From NCBI RefSeq assembly GCF_014384995.1, contig NZ_JACRSY010000017.1, forward strand, positions 22,401 through 86,400: a stretch of 64,000 nt of DNA, given 5' to 3'. Each line of letters begins with the position of its first letter. Position 1 is the first letter of the stretch. The notes beneath the pieces are model-generated. The model worked only from the letters and a program-made list of their open reading frames with translations, made no database searches and was not told the origin of the DNA. Made by a program: the position numbers and the translations under genes. Source of the DNA: Zhenhengia yiwuensis. Lineage in GTDB: Bacteria > Bacillota > Clostridia > Lachnospirales > Cellulosilyticaceae. This document shows, piece after piece, positions 9,361 to 17,910 of this stretch.

Positions 9361-9744
9361 TTAAATCCCTTCCTTCTCTTTTTGTATTATAGTAGAAAGG
9401 ATTATCCCTTCTACTTTTGGAATTTTCTTTTCTATAATAGAAGTCAAATAGTAGTGTACAGGTGGTTCCCAATGAAATTTAGTCTTAATCTCACTAACAG
9501 TTATGCCTATAGGCCCAACTTGTGTGTTACCTTCCGCCCCTAAGCCTTTTTCACATAAATAGTACAAGTATAGATCGAGTCGTGACTGTGGTAGAGGTAA
9601 TTCATCTTTATTACCACCTAAAGCTAAGTAATGTAAATACTCATCTACTCGACTACTTGGCTTAGGCAATTCACCCTCATTTGATAGTAAGTACTGTAAA
9701 TATTTTTCTATATTACTGGTCGTTTCCACCTGAATCACCTTCAT
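9361..9744 (-). CDS. Phage protein with an internal YLxYL repeat
   Basis: The 127-aa protein carries a short duplicated unit, LPKPSSRVDEYLHYLALGG followed by LPLPQSRLDLYLYYLCEKG, and a related YLQYLLSNEGE before them. Similar small repeats occur in uncharacterised tail-region proteins of clostridial phages. Its start overlaps the holin gene by 32 bases. Function unknown. Confidence 0.6.
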   Translation of the reverse strand: MKVIQVETTSNIEKYLQYLLSNEGELPKPSSRVDEYLHYLALGGNKDELPLPQSRLDLYLYYLCEKGLGAEGNTQVGPIGITVSEIKTKFHWEPPVHYYLTSIIEKKIPKVEGIILSTIIQKEKEGI

Positions 9745-10132
9745 TTCTAAGTTGTTCTAACACATCTCGAAGTTTCTGTGGAATAGGAACACCTATAATT
9801 GCCGCATTTTCTATAATACTAATCCCTTCATTAGCAATATAAAAAAAGACAACAGCCGTGCGAATTGCACTCCCATTGCCTATGACTTGATAGTCGATCA
9901 TATGTCCTGCGCCTACTAAGATGAAGATGAGTATCTTTTTAAAAATTCCCTTAAATCCTACTTCACTCGAAAGTCTTTGTTCTAGAACTGCTACCATTAA
10001 TCCTGTTAAGTAGTCTAATACAATAAAGGTAATTAAAGCATACATAAAGCCATCCACCCCTCCCAGGAACCATCCTAAAAAACAACCCACTGTAGCAAAC
10101 ATCATCTGAATATTTTCTAGTAACCCTTTCAT
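9713..10132 (-). CDS. Phage holin (TcdE/phage_holin_4 family)
   Basis: The 139-aa protein has an N-terminal hydrophobic segment, a second around FMYALITFIVLDYLTG, a third around ILIFILVGAGHMID, and a fourth near AVVFFYIANEGISIIENAA, ending with a charged tail. The DYLTG motif and ISIIEN motif are typical of holins of the TcdE/phi-LC3-like group. It would form membrane lesions that let the endolysin reach the wall at the end of the lytic cycle. Confidence 0.88.
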   Translation of the reverse strand: MKGLLENIQMMFATVGCFLGWFLGGVDGFMYALITFIVLDYLTGLMVAVLEQRLSSEVGFKGIFKKILIFILVGAGHMIDYQVIGNGSAIRTAVVFFYIANEGISIIENAAIIGVPIPQKLRDVLEQLRNEGDSGGNDQ

Positions 10133-10635
10133 TATTTCACCCCTTCATTTAATCCAATAATACATGTCTGATAAAGTTCTAGTGCCATGGAGTCTGTTAG
10201 ATTAGTTCGTTTGGCTTCTATTGAAAAAGAGCTTTTATAACTAAAGGCTTTTGAAATTTCTAATGTTTGAGAATGACTCACCTTAAAGTATTCATAAATA
10301 TCCCCTTCGTAAATCACTGCACCATCTGCAGTTATTTTCAATATAGCCTCAGGTCGTGTATCTGACCAATCATCCCAGTCTTGTAATTGAAAAGATCCTA
10401 TAACCACAATACCTGAGTCAGGTACATAATAGACACCGCTACTAAGCACGCTTTCAAAAGTATGCGTATTAAGATAAGCTACACAATGCCCCCAGTCTCC
10501 ACGATAGTAGTCACAATTCACTACTGTTAAAATCTTACCATCTGGGAGCCCTTCGCCATCAGAGCTTCCTCCAAGGGATAACCCATTTATAAATAGTCCA
10601 CATAATAATCCATTTTGAAAATCTATATTTGGCAT
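10132..10635 (-). CDS. Hypothetical phage structural-region protein
   Basis: The 167-aa protein has no recognisable motif. It sits directly between the tail-associated protein (2-base gap) and holin (1-base overlap), so it belongs to the late operon and may be a tail-fibre accessory. No further claim is possible. Confidence 0.55.
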   Translation of the reverse strand: MPNIDFQNGLLCGLFINGLSLGGSSDGEGLPDGKILTVVNCDYYRGDWGHCVAYLNTHTFESVLSSGVYYVPDSGIVVIGSFQLQDWDDWSDTRPEAILKITADGAVIYEGDIYEYFKVSHSQTLEISKAFSYKSSFSIEAKRTNLTDSMALELYQTCIIGLNEGVK

Positions 10636-10637
10636 CT

Positions 10638-12425
10638 TTATATCTCTCCTGGAACCTCAGTATTGTACCAGCCAATACTGATAGATTGATTTGTATTTTT
10701 ATCGGTTAGACTTAAAATCCTACCTACACTATCCTTAACCCATATAAATTCTTTCTGTAGATTTCCGTAATAAACAACAAACCCATTACTAAAGAAGTCC
10801 ATACCAGTAACAGGCACCGCTGGTAATTCTATGTTTCCAAAATCAAAAGTAGGTAAACCTTCTATGCCTTTTTCACCTAGCTTAATTTCATGACTTTTAC
10901 CTATACTTGTAATATACTTAAGAACTAATCCATCTAAATCCTTATAAATAAACCCTTTGCCATTTTGAGTAGAACCAGAGACATCTGTTCCAGCCCCCCA
11001 TACCATAGAAGGATAAAGCGTATTCCCTAGTGTACTATCAAACTTAAAAGAAGCTTTAACTTGTTCATTTAGCACCTTTCTCACTTTGACTTTAAATTCA
11101 TCTACTTGTATGTCAGTTAAGTCAGGATAAATACTTTTAGGTGTAGTAAGTGTAAAAAATTGATAAGCTTGAGGATTTTCCTTTATAGCTGTGTAGTAAA
11201 TTTGCTGTCCATCTTTATTTTTGTAATCTATTACTTCAGTAGGACTTAGTTCCTGAGTTACGTAATCGATACATTCATTCTGTATTCGAATACAATTTCT
11301 TATATTTTCTAATGGCGCTGGCTTTCTAATATCTAATGCATCAAAGTTTGTTTCTAAGTATTCAACATTAAGATCTCTTATCCATGCATTTAGAATATGG
11401 GCTGTTTTAGCACTAATGACTTCTTTTTCTATTACTTCTACAATAATATCAGGTGCAACATTCTGTACTTCTTGTGTAATAACCTCTTGTATATCAGCAA
11501 AGTCTCTTTTACGTTCTCCTAGTTGATAAGTATCTTCTCCAGTTGTTAGACTCTTAGTATACGTCACCACTTTATAATCCAGTTGCTTATTTAGTACAGT
11601 GTTATGAATCCTGACTAATTGACATAGTTGTAAATCAAGATTTTTACTTTTAGGTATACTAATACTTAAACTTACTCTTGGGCTATCTACTGTTTGAAGG
11701 TAATCTGTTGCTAAAACCGTTAGATCCTCTAATGTTTCTGCTTGAAATTCTTTATAGGCTTCTCTAATAAAATTATAGTCGCTAGCCTTTTTACTTGTTA
11801 TCGTTCCAGATAAATCACCTTTGCTATTCTGAAAATAAAGCTTTGTAATAACATCTGAAGTATCTGTGTCTTCATTTAACATAGTAAAGTCAAATCCTTT
11901 TGTTAATACTGTAGCTGACTGTCCCCACTGGTTTTTCTTGATGCTCATCTTTAATCCTTCATACTTTATCTCTGTTCCTGTTTGTTCTATTAACTTAGTA
12001 AGTGCATTTTGGGCATTGGTATTTTTAATCTCAAAATTAAAAGGGCCTATATCCTCACATACTCCTACTGTGAAAATAGTCCCTTCTAAAAGAGTTCTTA
12101 AAACATGTTCTAGTGTTGTATCTTGAAGTTTAAGTTCTTTTAGGTACTTGAACATCAGTACCTGTGTTTGAAGAAGCTCAGCTGTAAACTCTGAGACAAT
12201 CTTTTGATGATCCTTACTTCCTGCACTTACTTGTCCATAGTATAAATTACCTACTTTAAAGATAGTATTGTGATCAATAGTTATTGTCCTACTTTTTAAG
12301 TAACTCTTTAGTACAGAGAATGAAAGTGTATAGTAACCATTTCTTTCACCCTGTATATGGCCTTGATTAATAGGAACTTTAGCATATGGAACTTGTAAAT
12401 CTGTTTTTCTGTAAAGTTCTATCAT
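10638..12425 (-). CDS. Phage tail-tip (Tal-like, minor structural) protein
   Basis: The 595-aa protein resembles the N-terminal 'phage minor structural protein / prophage tail endopeptidase' family: early segments such as YYTLSFSVLKSY and the QLDYKVVTYTKSLTTGEDTYQLGERK strand are characteristic of tail-tip hub proteins. The C-terminal 250 residues would carry receptor-proximal domains. It overlaps the tape measure gene by the ATGA quadruplet, indicating coupled translation. Confidence 0.75.
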   Translation of the reverse strand: MIELYRKTDLQVPYAKVPINQGHIQGERNGYYTLSFSVLKSYLKSRTITIDHNTIFKVGNLYYGQVSAGSKDHQKIVSEFTAELLQTQVLMFKYLKELKLQDTTLEHVLRTLLEGTIFTVGVCEDIGPFNFEIKNTNAQNALTKLIEQTGTEIKYEGLKMSIKKNQWGQSATVLTKGFDFTMLNEDTDTSDVITKLYFQNSKGDLSGTITSKKASDYNFIREAYKEFQAETLEDLTVLATDYLQTVDSPRVSLSISIPKSKNLDLQLCQLVRIHNTVLNKQLDYKVVTYTKSLTTGEDTYQLGERKRDFADIQEVITQEVQNVAPDIIVEVIEKEVISAKTAHILNAWIRDLNVEYLETNFDALDIRKPAPLENIRNCIRIQNECIDYVTQELSPTEVIDYKNKDGQQIYYTAIKENPQAYQFFTLTTPKSIYPDLTDIQVDEFKVKVRKVLNEQVKASFKFDSTLGNTLYPSMVWGAGTDVSGSTQNGKGFIYKDLDGLVLKYITSIGKSHEIKLGEKGIEGLPTFDFGNIELPAVPVTGMDFFSNGFVVYYGNLQKEFIWVKDSVGRILSLTDKNTNQSISIGWYNTEVPGEI

Positions 12426-15127
12426 GTGATCACTCCTATCCTTCGATTTCTATTTTTCTTTAAACTATAAAGATACTCTGCAAAGTATTGGGCATTTTCT
12501 TGAGAATTAATGTTCATGTTTTGGATGACAATATCTCCATCTGTAAATTGGTTAGACGTTGTAGAAAGTGTATGATTTGTTATGGATTGGCTGGCTAACT
12601 GACTGAGCTCATTAGAAATCTCTAAATGTGGTGCAACCTCCATAGCTTGCGTAATACTTTGCCCCATCTTTTTAGTATCTCTAACCACCTGTGGTATCCC
12701 TTTTAAAATCCCTTGACCTATACCATTTTCAACAAAGTCCTTCTGAAACACTCTAATGGCTAACCTTGACGGAGAATGCATATCAAACACACTTGTAATA
12801 CTCTTCCATACACTCTTAGCCATATTTTTTGCAGCACTAACTACCATGCCTACACCATTACGAATTCCTTTGGCAATACCGGATACAAGATTACCTCCTA
12901 CTTCTAACCAGTTGGTATTAAGGATAGTATTCCTAATTGCTGCAATAAGCTCCAAAACAGACTGATGAAGCTGAGGTATAGCTTGGATTAACCCTCCTGC
13001 AAGTGCACCAACTATTTCAATGGCTGATTGAATCACAATGGGGTAATTATTCATTAAGAAAGTAATCAATCCTACAATAAGCTGTGCTGCTGTATCTACT
13101 AATAGAGGAATAGCTGTAATCAATCCATCTGCTAATTTACTTACAATAATAGGTGCCTGTTCTAGCAACTTAGGTAAGGCGTTTAATACACCTTCTACTA
13201 ATGCCAGAATAATAGCTACAGCAGCTTCAATAAATTGATCAAGATTGTCTAGTATACCCATGACTAATCCAAGAATGCCCTCTACCATAATTGGTATAAG
13301 TATTGGTAGCTCCTCTGCTAGAGTAGTTGCCAGCGTACTTACAATTTGAATCATTGCTGTCGCTAACTGAGGTAATGACTCACAAATAAAAGTAGCAAGA
13401 CTCGTAATAAGTTGTCCTGCTACTTCTGCAATCATTGGGATATTCTCTTGGATAATCGTCATTAATGAACTGATTAAGGTATAAACACCTTCCATTAAAA
13501 TAGGTAACGCTGTTGGTATTACTTTCGTTAAGGAAGTAAGTAGGCCACTTAAAACATTATTAATGATTGTGACTACCTGAGGCAAACTATTAGCAAGCTT
13601 TAGTGTCATATCCTTTAAAAACTTATCTAATGACTGAGTAAAATTTTGTAAGCCTTCATCATTAAAATCTACCTTTAAAGCATTGGCAAATTCATTAAGT
13701 ACTGGGAGAATGTCATTTCCTAATGGAATAAGTAAGTTTATTTGAAGCAATCTTCCTATACCTTGAATAGCACTACCTAAATCATTGTACTTAATCTTGT
13801 TAATCTCTTGTAAAGTGTTGGCTGTCTGACTAAACTCCCCTTCTATAGAGCTTAAGGCTCCGATTGCTTCAACACCTAAATCCTCCCACATAGTACCAAA
13901 CAGGGCCACACCTACTTGATTTTGTAATACCTGATCATCACAAGATTCAAGAGCAGTAACCACTTGCTTAAATGCTCTTTCTGCTGCACTTCCACCTTCA
14001 TTAAAGTGCTTTGTAAGCTCTGTAGCATTAAGTCCCAGTTCTGTAAAAGCTCCTAATGTACCATCACTGTTATCTTTTACTCTTATACCAAACTCTTTAA
14101 TAGCATCCCCTAATTTATCAATGCTAAAAGCTCCAGTTTCTGAACCATTTTCTAGCATGTTAAACATATCTTCAGCATCAAGTCCTAACTGCTGGAAATG
14201 TACACTATATTCATTAATTGTATCTAGCAAGTCATCATTAGCATTCAGTCCCTTTTGAGCACCTTGGGCAATAAGTGTATAAGCTTCTTCTGCCGTTACT
14301 CCAAATGACTTCATCATCTGATTCACAGCTCGTGTACTTTCTGATACATCAAAATTAAAGCTATCTCTTAAAAGAAGAGCATGAGACGTCGCAAGTTCTA
14401 GTTCTTTACCTGTCATATTGGTTTGCTGAACAATGAGGGCCATACTATCGGCAATGTCCTGAAAGTCTTCCCCCATATTATCCGCATAAAGGTTCATCAA
14501 ACCTTCTTCTAGACCTTTCATTTCTTCAGCAGTTGCACCAGTTTGAACTTGTAAACTGTTGAGAGCACGTTTAGCTTCATCTGCTCCTTTTGTAGCCATA
14601 ACACCAATACCTACCACTGCACTACTTATACCTACTAAAGCAGTAGCTGTTCCTTTAACAGCCATGCTGCCAATACTTTTAGCAACACTTCCAGCAGATG
14701 CCCCTAATTTCTTTAGTTTACCTTCGGATTGATCTGCTTCAACACCTAAATCATTAATTTCTTCCTGTGTTTCTTCAGCTGTTTCCTCTAACTTCCTTAG
14801 TTCAATAGCTGTTTTTTCAATCTCACGGTTAAAGGCTCTATATTGAGAAGCATTAATTTTACCTGAAGCAAACTGTTTATTAACCTGGTCCTGTGCATCT
14901 TCTAATTGTTTCAATTTGTCAGATGTGTTTTCTGTCTGCGAAGCTAAAAGTTTCATCTTTTGACTGAGTAGCTCTGTATTCCCCGGATCTAGTTTTAATA
15001 GACTCTCAATTTCTCTAAGCTCTGACTGTAGGTTTCGGCTTGTTTTATTGACATCATTTAATGCTCTTTCAAGTGGTTTTACATTCCCACCAATTTCAAT
15101 TACAATACCTTTAATTTTACTTGCCAT
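12422..15127 (-). CDS. Phage tape measure protein
   Basis: The 901-aa protein has a long N-terminal coiled coil (about 1-135), then a glycine/alanine-rich hydrophobic region (AGSVAKSIGSMAVKGTATALVG), the usual tail tape measure phage core with EEMKGLEEGLMNLY, repeated long hydrophobic helices in the middle, and a C-terminal FDMHSPSRLAIRVFQKDF motif common to many tape measure proteins. It sets tail length and helps DNA ejection. AAGGAGGTGATGAGAG precedes the start. Confidence 0.95.
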   Translation of the reverse strand: MASKIKGIVIEIGGNVKPLERALNDVNKTSRNLQSELREIESLLKLDPGNTELLSQKMKLLASQTENTSDKLKQLEDAQDQVNKQFASGKINASQYRAFNREIEKTAIELRKLEETAEETQEEINDLGVEADQSEGKLKKLGASAGSVAKSIGSMAVKGTATALVGISSAVVGIGVMATKGADEAKRALNSLQVQTGATAEEMKGLEEGLMNLYADNMGEDFQDIADSMALIVQQTNMTGKELELATSHALLLRDSFNFDVSESTRAVNQMMKSFGVTAEEAYTLIAQGAQKGLNANDDLLDTINEYSVHFQQLGLDAEDMFNMLENGSETGAFSIDKLGDAIKEFGIRVKDNSDGTLGAFTELGLNATELTKHFNEGGSAAERAFKQVVTALESCDDQVLQNQVGVALFGTMWEDLGVEAIGALSSIEGEFSQTANTLQEINKIKYNDLGSAIQGIGRLLQINLLIPLGNDILPVLNEFANALKVDFNDEGLQNFTQSLDKFLKDMTLKLANSLPQVVTIINNVLSGLLTSLTKVIPTALPILMEGVYTLISSLMTIIQENIPMIAEVAGQLITSLATFICESLPQLATAMIQIVSTLATTLAEELPILIPIMVEGILGLVMGILDNLDQFIEAAVAIILALVEGVLNALPKLLEQAPIIVSKLADGLITAIPLLVDTAAQLIVGLITFLMNNYPIVIQSAIEIVGALAGGLIQAIPQLHQSVLELIAAIRNTILNTNWLEVGGNLVSGIAKGIRNGVGMVVSAAKNMAKSVWKSITSVFDMHSPSRLAIRVFQKDFVENGIGQGILKGIPQVVRDTKKMGQSITQAMEVAPHLEISNELSQLASQSITNHTLSTTSNQFTDGDIVIQNMNINSQENAQYFAEYLYSLKKNRNRRIGVIT

Positions 15128-15154
15128 CTCTCATCACCTCCTTCAATTTGAGCA

Positions 15155-15186
15155 TAAGAAAAGCACCTACTACTTAAGTAAGTGCT
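15155..15186 (-). terminator. Hairpin between tail chaperone and tape measure genes
   Basis: GCACTTAC pairs with GTAGGTGC around a short loop and is followed by TTTTCTTATG on the minus strand. As it is inside the late operon it would be a partial attenuator lowering tape measure transcription relative to the tube genes. Confidence 0.5.
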
Positions 15187-15233
15187 CATTTTAGGATATA
15201 GGAAAATATGTGGCCGAACTACCTTGTTAGGCG

Positions 15234-15670
15234 TTAGAATGCATTAAAATCTAGTTGATTAGCTTGTTTTCCATCTTCTTCCTTTATGCCATGTAGCCTA
15301 TCATAATGATCTATGTAGTCTAAAATCATTCCTATACTCATCACATTAAAATCTGTTAGAAGTAGCCCTCTTTTTATAGCATAGACCATTATCATCTCTG
15401 TTGTTACTTCACCCACTATATCCTTAGTTGTATTTTCTACTTTTTTTTAGTTGTTTTCATTAGACCTGTTAACAGCTCCATCACTTCTGGTAGAATTTCT
15501 AGAATAGGTAATTCTTCAAATTCATCTAACCATTCTAAAGGAGGCTTAATTTCATAATTGGCTGTTTTAGCCATAACCCAAAGCATATTATAGAATACTT
15601 CAAAGTCTAAGTTTTCTAACTGTAATTCTCCTTCTTTATAAACTTTTTCTAACTTAATGAGCTCGGTCAA
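15234..15670 (-). CDS. Tail assembly chaperone fusion gpGT made by -1 frameshift
   Basis: Two frames overlap: a 77-aa gpG ending KTTKKK-stop and a second frame ending in LDFNAF. On the minus strand the junction is CT followed by eight A residues and GTAG. Slipping back one base on the A run avoids the TAG and reads on as KVENTTKDIVGEV into the second frame, giving a protein of about 145 residues. The second frame has only a GTG with no good ribosome site. This matches the gpG/gpGT arrangement conserved just before tape measure genes. Confidence 0.75.
15437..15670 (-). CDS. Tail assembly chaperone gpG (unshifted product)
   Basis: The 77-aa acidic helical protein occupies the canonical place between tail tube and tape measure genes. 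Chaperones of this type coat the tape measure protein during tail assembly and are absent from the finished virion. It ends at the TAG immediately after the eight-A slippery run. Confidence 0.75.
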   Translation of the reverse strand: MTELIKLEKVYKEGELQLENLDFEVFYNMLWVMAKTANYEIKPPLEWLDEFEELPILEILPEVMELLTGLMKTTKKK

Positions 15671-15715
15671 AAGGTCTTTTCCATATACGTTTCTCCTAAA
15701 ATAGATTTTATAAAT

Positions 15716-15752
15716 AAAAAGAGGTCCTAGAATGTCTATAATTCTAGCACCC
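15716..15752 (-). terminator. Terminator after the 109-aa moron gene
   Basis: CTAGAAT and ATTCTAG pair around a 7-base loop, with flanking GGT/ACC pairing, then TCTTTTTATTT on the minus strand, 11 bases after the stop codon. Confidence 0.75.
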
Positions 15753-15762
15753 CCTTGTGAAA

Positions 15763-16092
15763 CTACTTAGAGCTTATTGTAGCTCCAATATAGTTTCCAA
15801 AACAATACATAATGTATTGACTTCTATTCCTATCAAATTTAAATCCCTGTTCTTCGAACTTTAAAAGTATATATCTATCTACTCTATAAGGGCTCTTTAA
15901 CTTATTGATGAGGTCTTCACTCATAGTAATCTTATAGTCCTTTAATTCTATTCTATATACTCCTGGTTTGATCATCTTTACACGTACTAATTCATTAAAT
16001 TCTTTTGATAATGTTTTTGTAACCTCATCAATAAATCTAGTGGCGTCCATATTTTTTGCCATATAACCTCTTAACATTCCTAAAGTATTCAT
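15763..16092 (-). CDS. Moron-like 109-aa protein under its own leader
   Basis: The frame can be extended upstream, but GAGGAGTGATTGC immediately precedes the ATG of MNTLGMLRGYMAKNM, giving 109 residues. No family is recognised; it is a mixed alpha/beta protein with a Tyr- and Phe-rich C-terminus. It interrupts the tail operon between the tube protein and the tail chaperones. It has its own promoter, a structured leader with terminator upstream, and another terminator downstream. That layout fits a gene expressed independently of the late operon, for example from the lysogen. Function unknown. Confidence 0.7.
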   Translation of the reverse strand: MNTLGMLRGYMAKNMDATRFIDEVTKTLSKEFNELVRVKMIKPGVYRIELKDYKITMSEDLINKLKSPYRVDRYILLKFEEQGFKFDRNRSQYIMYCFGNYIGATISSK

Positions 16093-16123
16093 GCAATCAC
16101 TCCTCAATATAATTTTATAAAAC

Positions 16124-16154
16124 AAAAAAATCCTCTTATACAGAATAAGAAGAT
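16124..16154 (-). terminator. Leader terminator upstream of the moron gene
   Basis: ATCTTCTTAT pairs with ATAAGAGGAT (one G-T pair) around a 5-base loop, followed by a run of seven T residues on the minus strand. Its left arm can instead pair with ATAAGGAG at the 3' edge of the aptamer-like fold, which would be an antiterminator. Confidence 0.75.
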
Positions 16155-16179
16155 ACTAGACAATGATTGCATCACCTCC

Positions 16180-16265
16180 TTATCGATATTTTAGCAGGAC
16201 CACCTTGCAGTATGCAGGTTGGTATAGGGTCATAGAGCTAAATCTCTACCCTAACTCTTGATAAA
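16180..16265 (-). promoter_or_regulatory. Riboswitch-like structured leader, SAM-I-like by eye
   Basis: On the minus strand TTATCAAGAG opens and CGATAAG closes a basal stem. Inside is an arm AGGGTAGAG...CTCTATGACCCT with a kink-like internal loop, and a second arm ACCAACCTGCA-TAC-TGCAAGGTGGT. The AAGAG after the first strand, TATGAC, CCAACC and AGGTGG positions recall S-box (SAM-I type) leaders, but the fit is incomplete and I assign the ligand only tentatively. The closing strand ATAAGGAG is complementary to the downstream terminator arm, so ligand-dependent termination is structurally plausible. Confidence 0.5.
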
Positions 16266-16300
16266 TGAGTTTACTCATATTAAATTGTTGTTACTTAAAT

Positions 16301-16329
16301 AGTATAACACTTGTGCTATAAAATGTAAA
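16301..16329 (-). promoter_or_regulatory. Promoter of the moron leader
   Basis: TTTACA and TATACT are separated by exactly 17 bases on the minus strand, a near-consensus sigma-A promoter inside the otherwise late-transcribed tail module. Confidence 0.75.
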
Positions 16330-16356
16330 TATTATGCATTTATATTTTATAGATAA

Positions 16357-16935
16357 TTATCCAATTTCTTCTGTTTTTTCATATACTGTTTTATACCAGT
16401 TATCATAAGTTGCTGTGTCTGTTTCACTAGTAGTTTTAGCCTTGATAATGGTTGTTCCCGGAATACTTCTACAGGTCAAGTTGAGGGTTTCTGACTTAGG
16501 TTCAATGGTTTGGCCTTTTGTTAAACTCTCGATATTAGGCCTAGCTGCTTTACAGTAATACATAACATGACGTATAGCTTTGACATCACCTTCAAACTCA
16601 AAGAGTAAAGCAAATGGCGCTGGTTGTTTATCATTTTCTTCAAACTGAACCTTCTTACTATCAAGTACTTCTTTTAAAATTTCTACTTTAAAAGTATCTG
16701 GGATAAGTGCCATCTCTAATGTCCCATCATAACCATTGTTAGCAATAGTCGTAAAATACTCTGTGTTATCCGCATAGAAAGGCGTACTTTCTCCTACTGG
16801 AGATAATACTAGGTTAACTGCACCTGGAACAGGTGTAGGTGTTCCAAAAGTAACATCAATGACACCTTCTGTATTCGTCTCAGTAATACTTGCATAATGA
16901 ACATTCTTAAGTCCATATTTTATCTTATTACTCAT
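16357..16935 (-). CDS. Phage major tail tube protein (phi13-type)
   Basis: The 192-aa protein has the phi13-family tail protein pattern: N-terminal YGLKNVHYA, a YDGTLEMALIPDTF segment and a C-terminal SETLNLTCRSIPG strand. Such proteins polymerise as hexameric rings around the tape measure to form the tail tube. It follows the tail terminator gene by 12 bases. Confidence 0.9.
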   Translation of the reverse strand: MSNKIKYGLKNVHYASITETNTEGVIDVTFGTPTPVPGAVNLVLSPVGESTPFYADNTEYFTTIANNGYDGTLEMALIPDTFKVEILKEVLDSKKVQFEENDKQPAPFALLFEFEGDVKAIRHVMYYCKAARPNIESLTKGQTIEPKSETLNLTCRSIPGTTIIKAKTTSETDTATYDNWYKTVYEKTEEIG

Positions 16936-16947
16936 TGTTATCCCTCC

Positions 16948-17253
16948 TTAAATTTCATATCTAATTTGATACATCTTTTCTGTATCAATATAAGCCTCAT
17001 ACTTTTCATAATATACTTCATGATCTTCTAATAGGACTTCTAATCTAGTCTCTAGTAGTGCATCTTTTTTAGCCGTATACAGTTCTATAGCAAATCGATC
17101 TTCTTTATGGTAAACCTTATTATCTGCTGCAAAACTTTCTGTTTCACTTATCATGTACACAAGGTAGGGTGGCTTTTGTTCACTTTTAAAATGATTATAA
17201 GCTAATGGTAATTCTATTTGCTTTAACATCTTACATACCTTATCTAATGTCAT
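16948..17253 (-). CDS. Tail terminator / tail completion protein
   Basis: The 101-aa protein, started at the ATG rather than the preceding TTG, shares the YNHFKS..PPYLVYMISETESFAADN pattern of small phage tail-completion proteins, and it sits between the gp10-like protein and tail tube as expected. It would cap the tail tube at the head-proximal end. Overlaps the previous gene by 14 bases. Confidence 0.7.
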   Translation of the reverse strand: MTLDKVCKMLKQIELPLAYNHFKSEQKPPYLVYMISETESFAADNKVYHKEDRFAIELYTAKKDALLETRLEVLLEDHEVYYEKYEAYIDTEKMYQIRYEI

Positions 17254-17590
17254 CAATAGCCCTCCTTAATTCCTGTTCAAATGCATCGATTGCCTTTTGT
17301 TCTGCCGGTTCTATATGTTTGATACCTAATACTCTTCCACCACCACGTTTAGCATGACCATGTTCTAGAAGGTGTGTCAGGTAGTATCTTTTATTATGAA
17401 TGATATACCCGTTGTCTGTTTTCTTTCTGATCCAAGCTTTACTGTACTTATGTGTACGAGTTGGACTTGTAGCTTTCAAGTATTTTACTGTTTCAAGGGT
17501 AATTTTATCTGTTGCTTCTTCTAAGGCTTCCTGAATTTCTTGAGTATATTGTGCAAGTGTTTTGGCTATTTCTATATCTAAATCAAACAA
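17240..17590 (-). CDS. HK97 gp10-like head-tail joining protein
   Basis: The 116-aa protein contains TSPTRTHKYSKAW, NKRYYLTHLLEHGHAKRGGGRV and HIEPAEQ, the conserved strand-turn and loop motifs of the HK97 gp10 family. It works at the head-tail interface. Overlaps its upstream neighbour by 8 bases. Confidence 0.9.
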   Translation of the reverse strand: MFDLDIEIAKTLAQYTQEIQEALEEATDKITLETVKYLKATSPTRTHKYSKAWIRKKTDNGYIIHNKRYYLTHLLEHGHAKRGGGRVLGIKHIEPAEQKAIDAFEQELRRAIDDIR

Positions 17591-17906
17591 GCTCTACACC
17601 TTCTTTACAAAGTAATTGTAAATATCTATTCTCCTGGTTAACATTAATAACCGATACAATCTCATAGATTTGATTATTAAATAGCATTCTCATATGATTA
17701 TAAATCTGTGGCCTGTACCTAATAGTGACCTGAACCATAATATCACTTTTTGTTTGTCTTGCTTTAAAGTACTCCTTGCCTGAAAGTGGTTTAATATCTG
17801 CCCATACCTCATAGGCTAGTTGCCAAGTTTCGATCTCTTGTTCTAGGCTATCTTTTTCAACAAGCAGCTGTTCTAACTTGATTCTGTGCTTTAACTCACC
17901 GATCAT
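17583..17906 (-). CDS. Phage head closure protein (SPP1 gp16-like)
   Basis: The 107-aa protein starts with IGELKHRIKLEQ and has WADIKPLSGKEYFKARQ and VTIRYR, the signature of phage head-tail joining proteins of the SPP1 gp16 type. It would plug the portal channel after packaging. Starts with good context 4 bases after the connector gene. Confidence 0.9.
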   Translation of the reverse strand: MIGELKHRIKLEQLLVEKDSLEQEIETWQLAYEVWADIKPLSGKEYFKARQTKSDIMVQVTIRYRPQIYNHMRMLFNNQIYEIVSVINVNQENRYLQLLCKEGVELV

Positions 17907-17910
17907 CCTC

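Noticed and set aside
16180..16265. T-box leader
   Set aside because: AAGGTGGTCCTGC resembles the T-box sequence AGGGTGGTACCGC, but there is no long specifier stem upstream, and the downstream gene is not amino-acid related.
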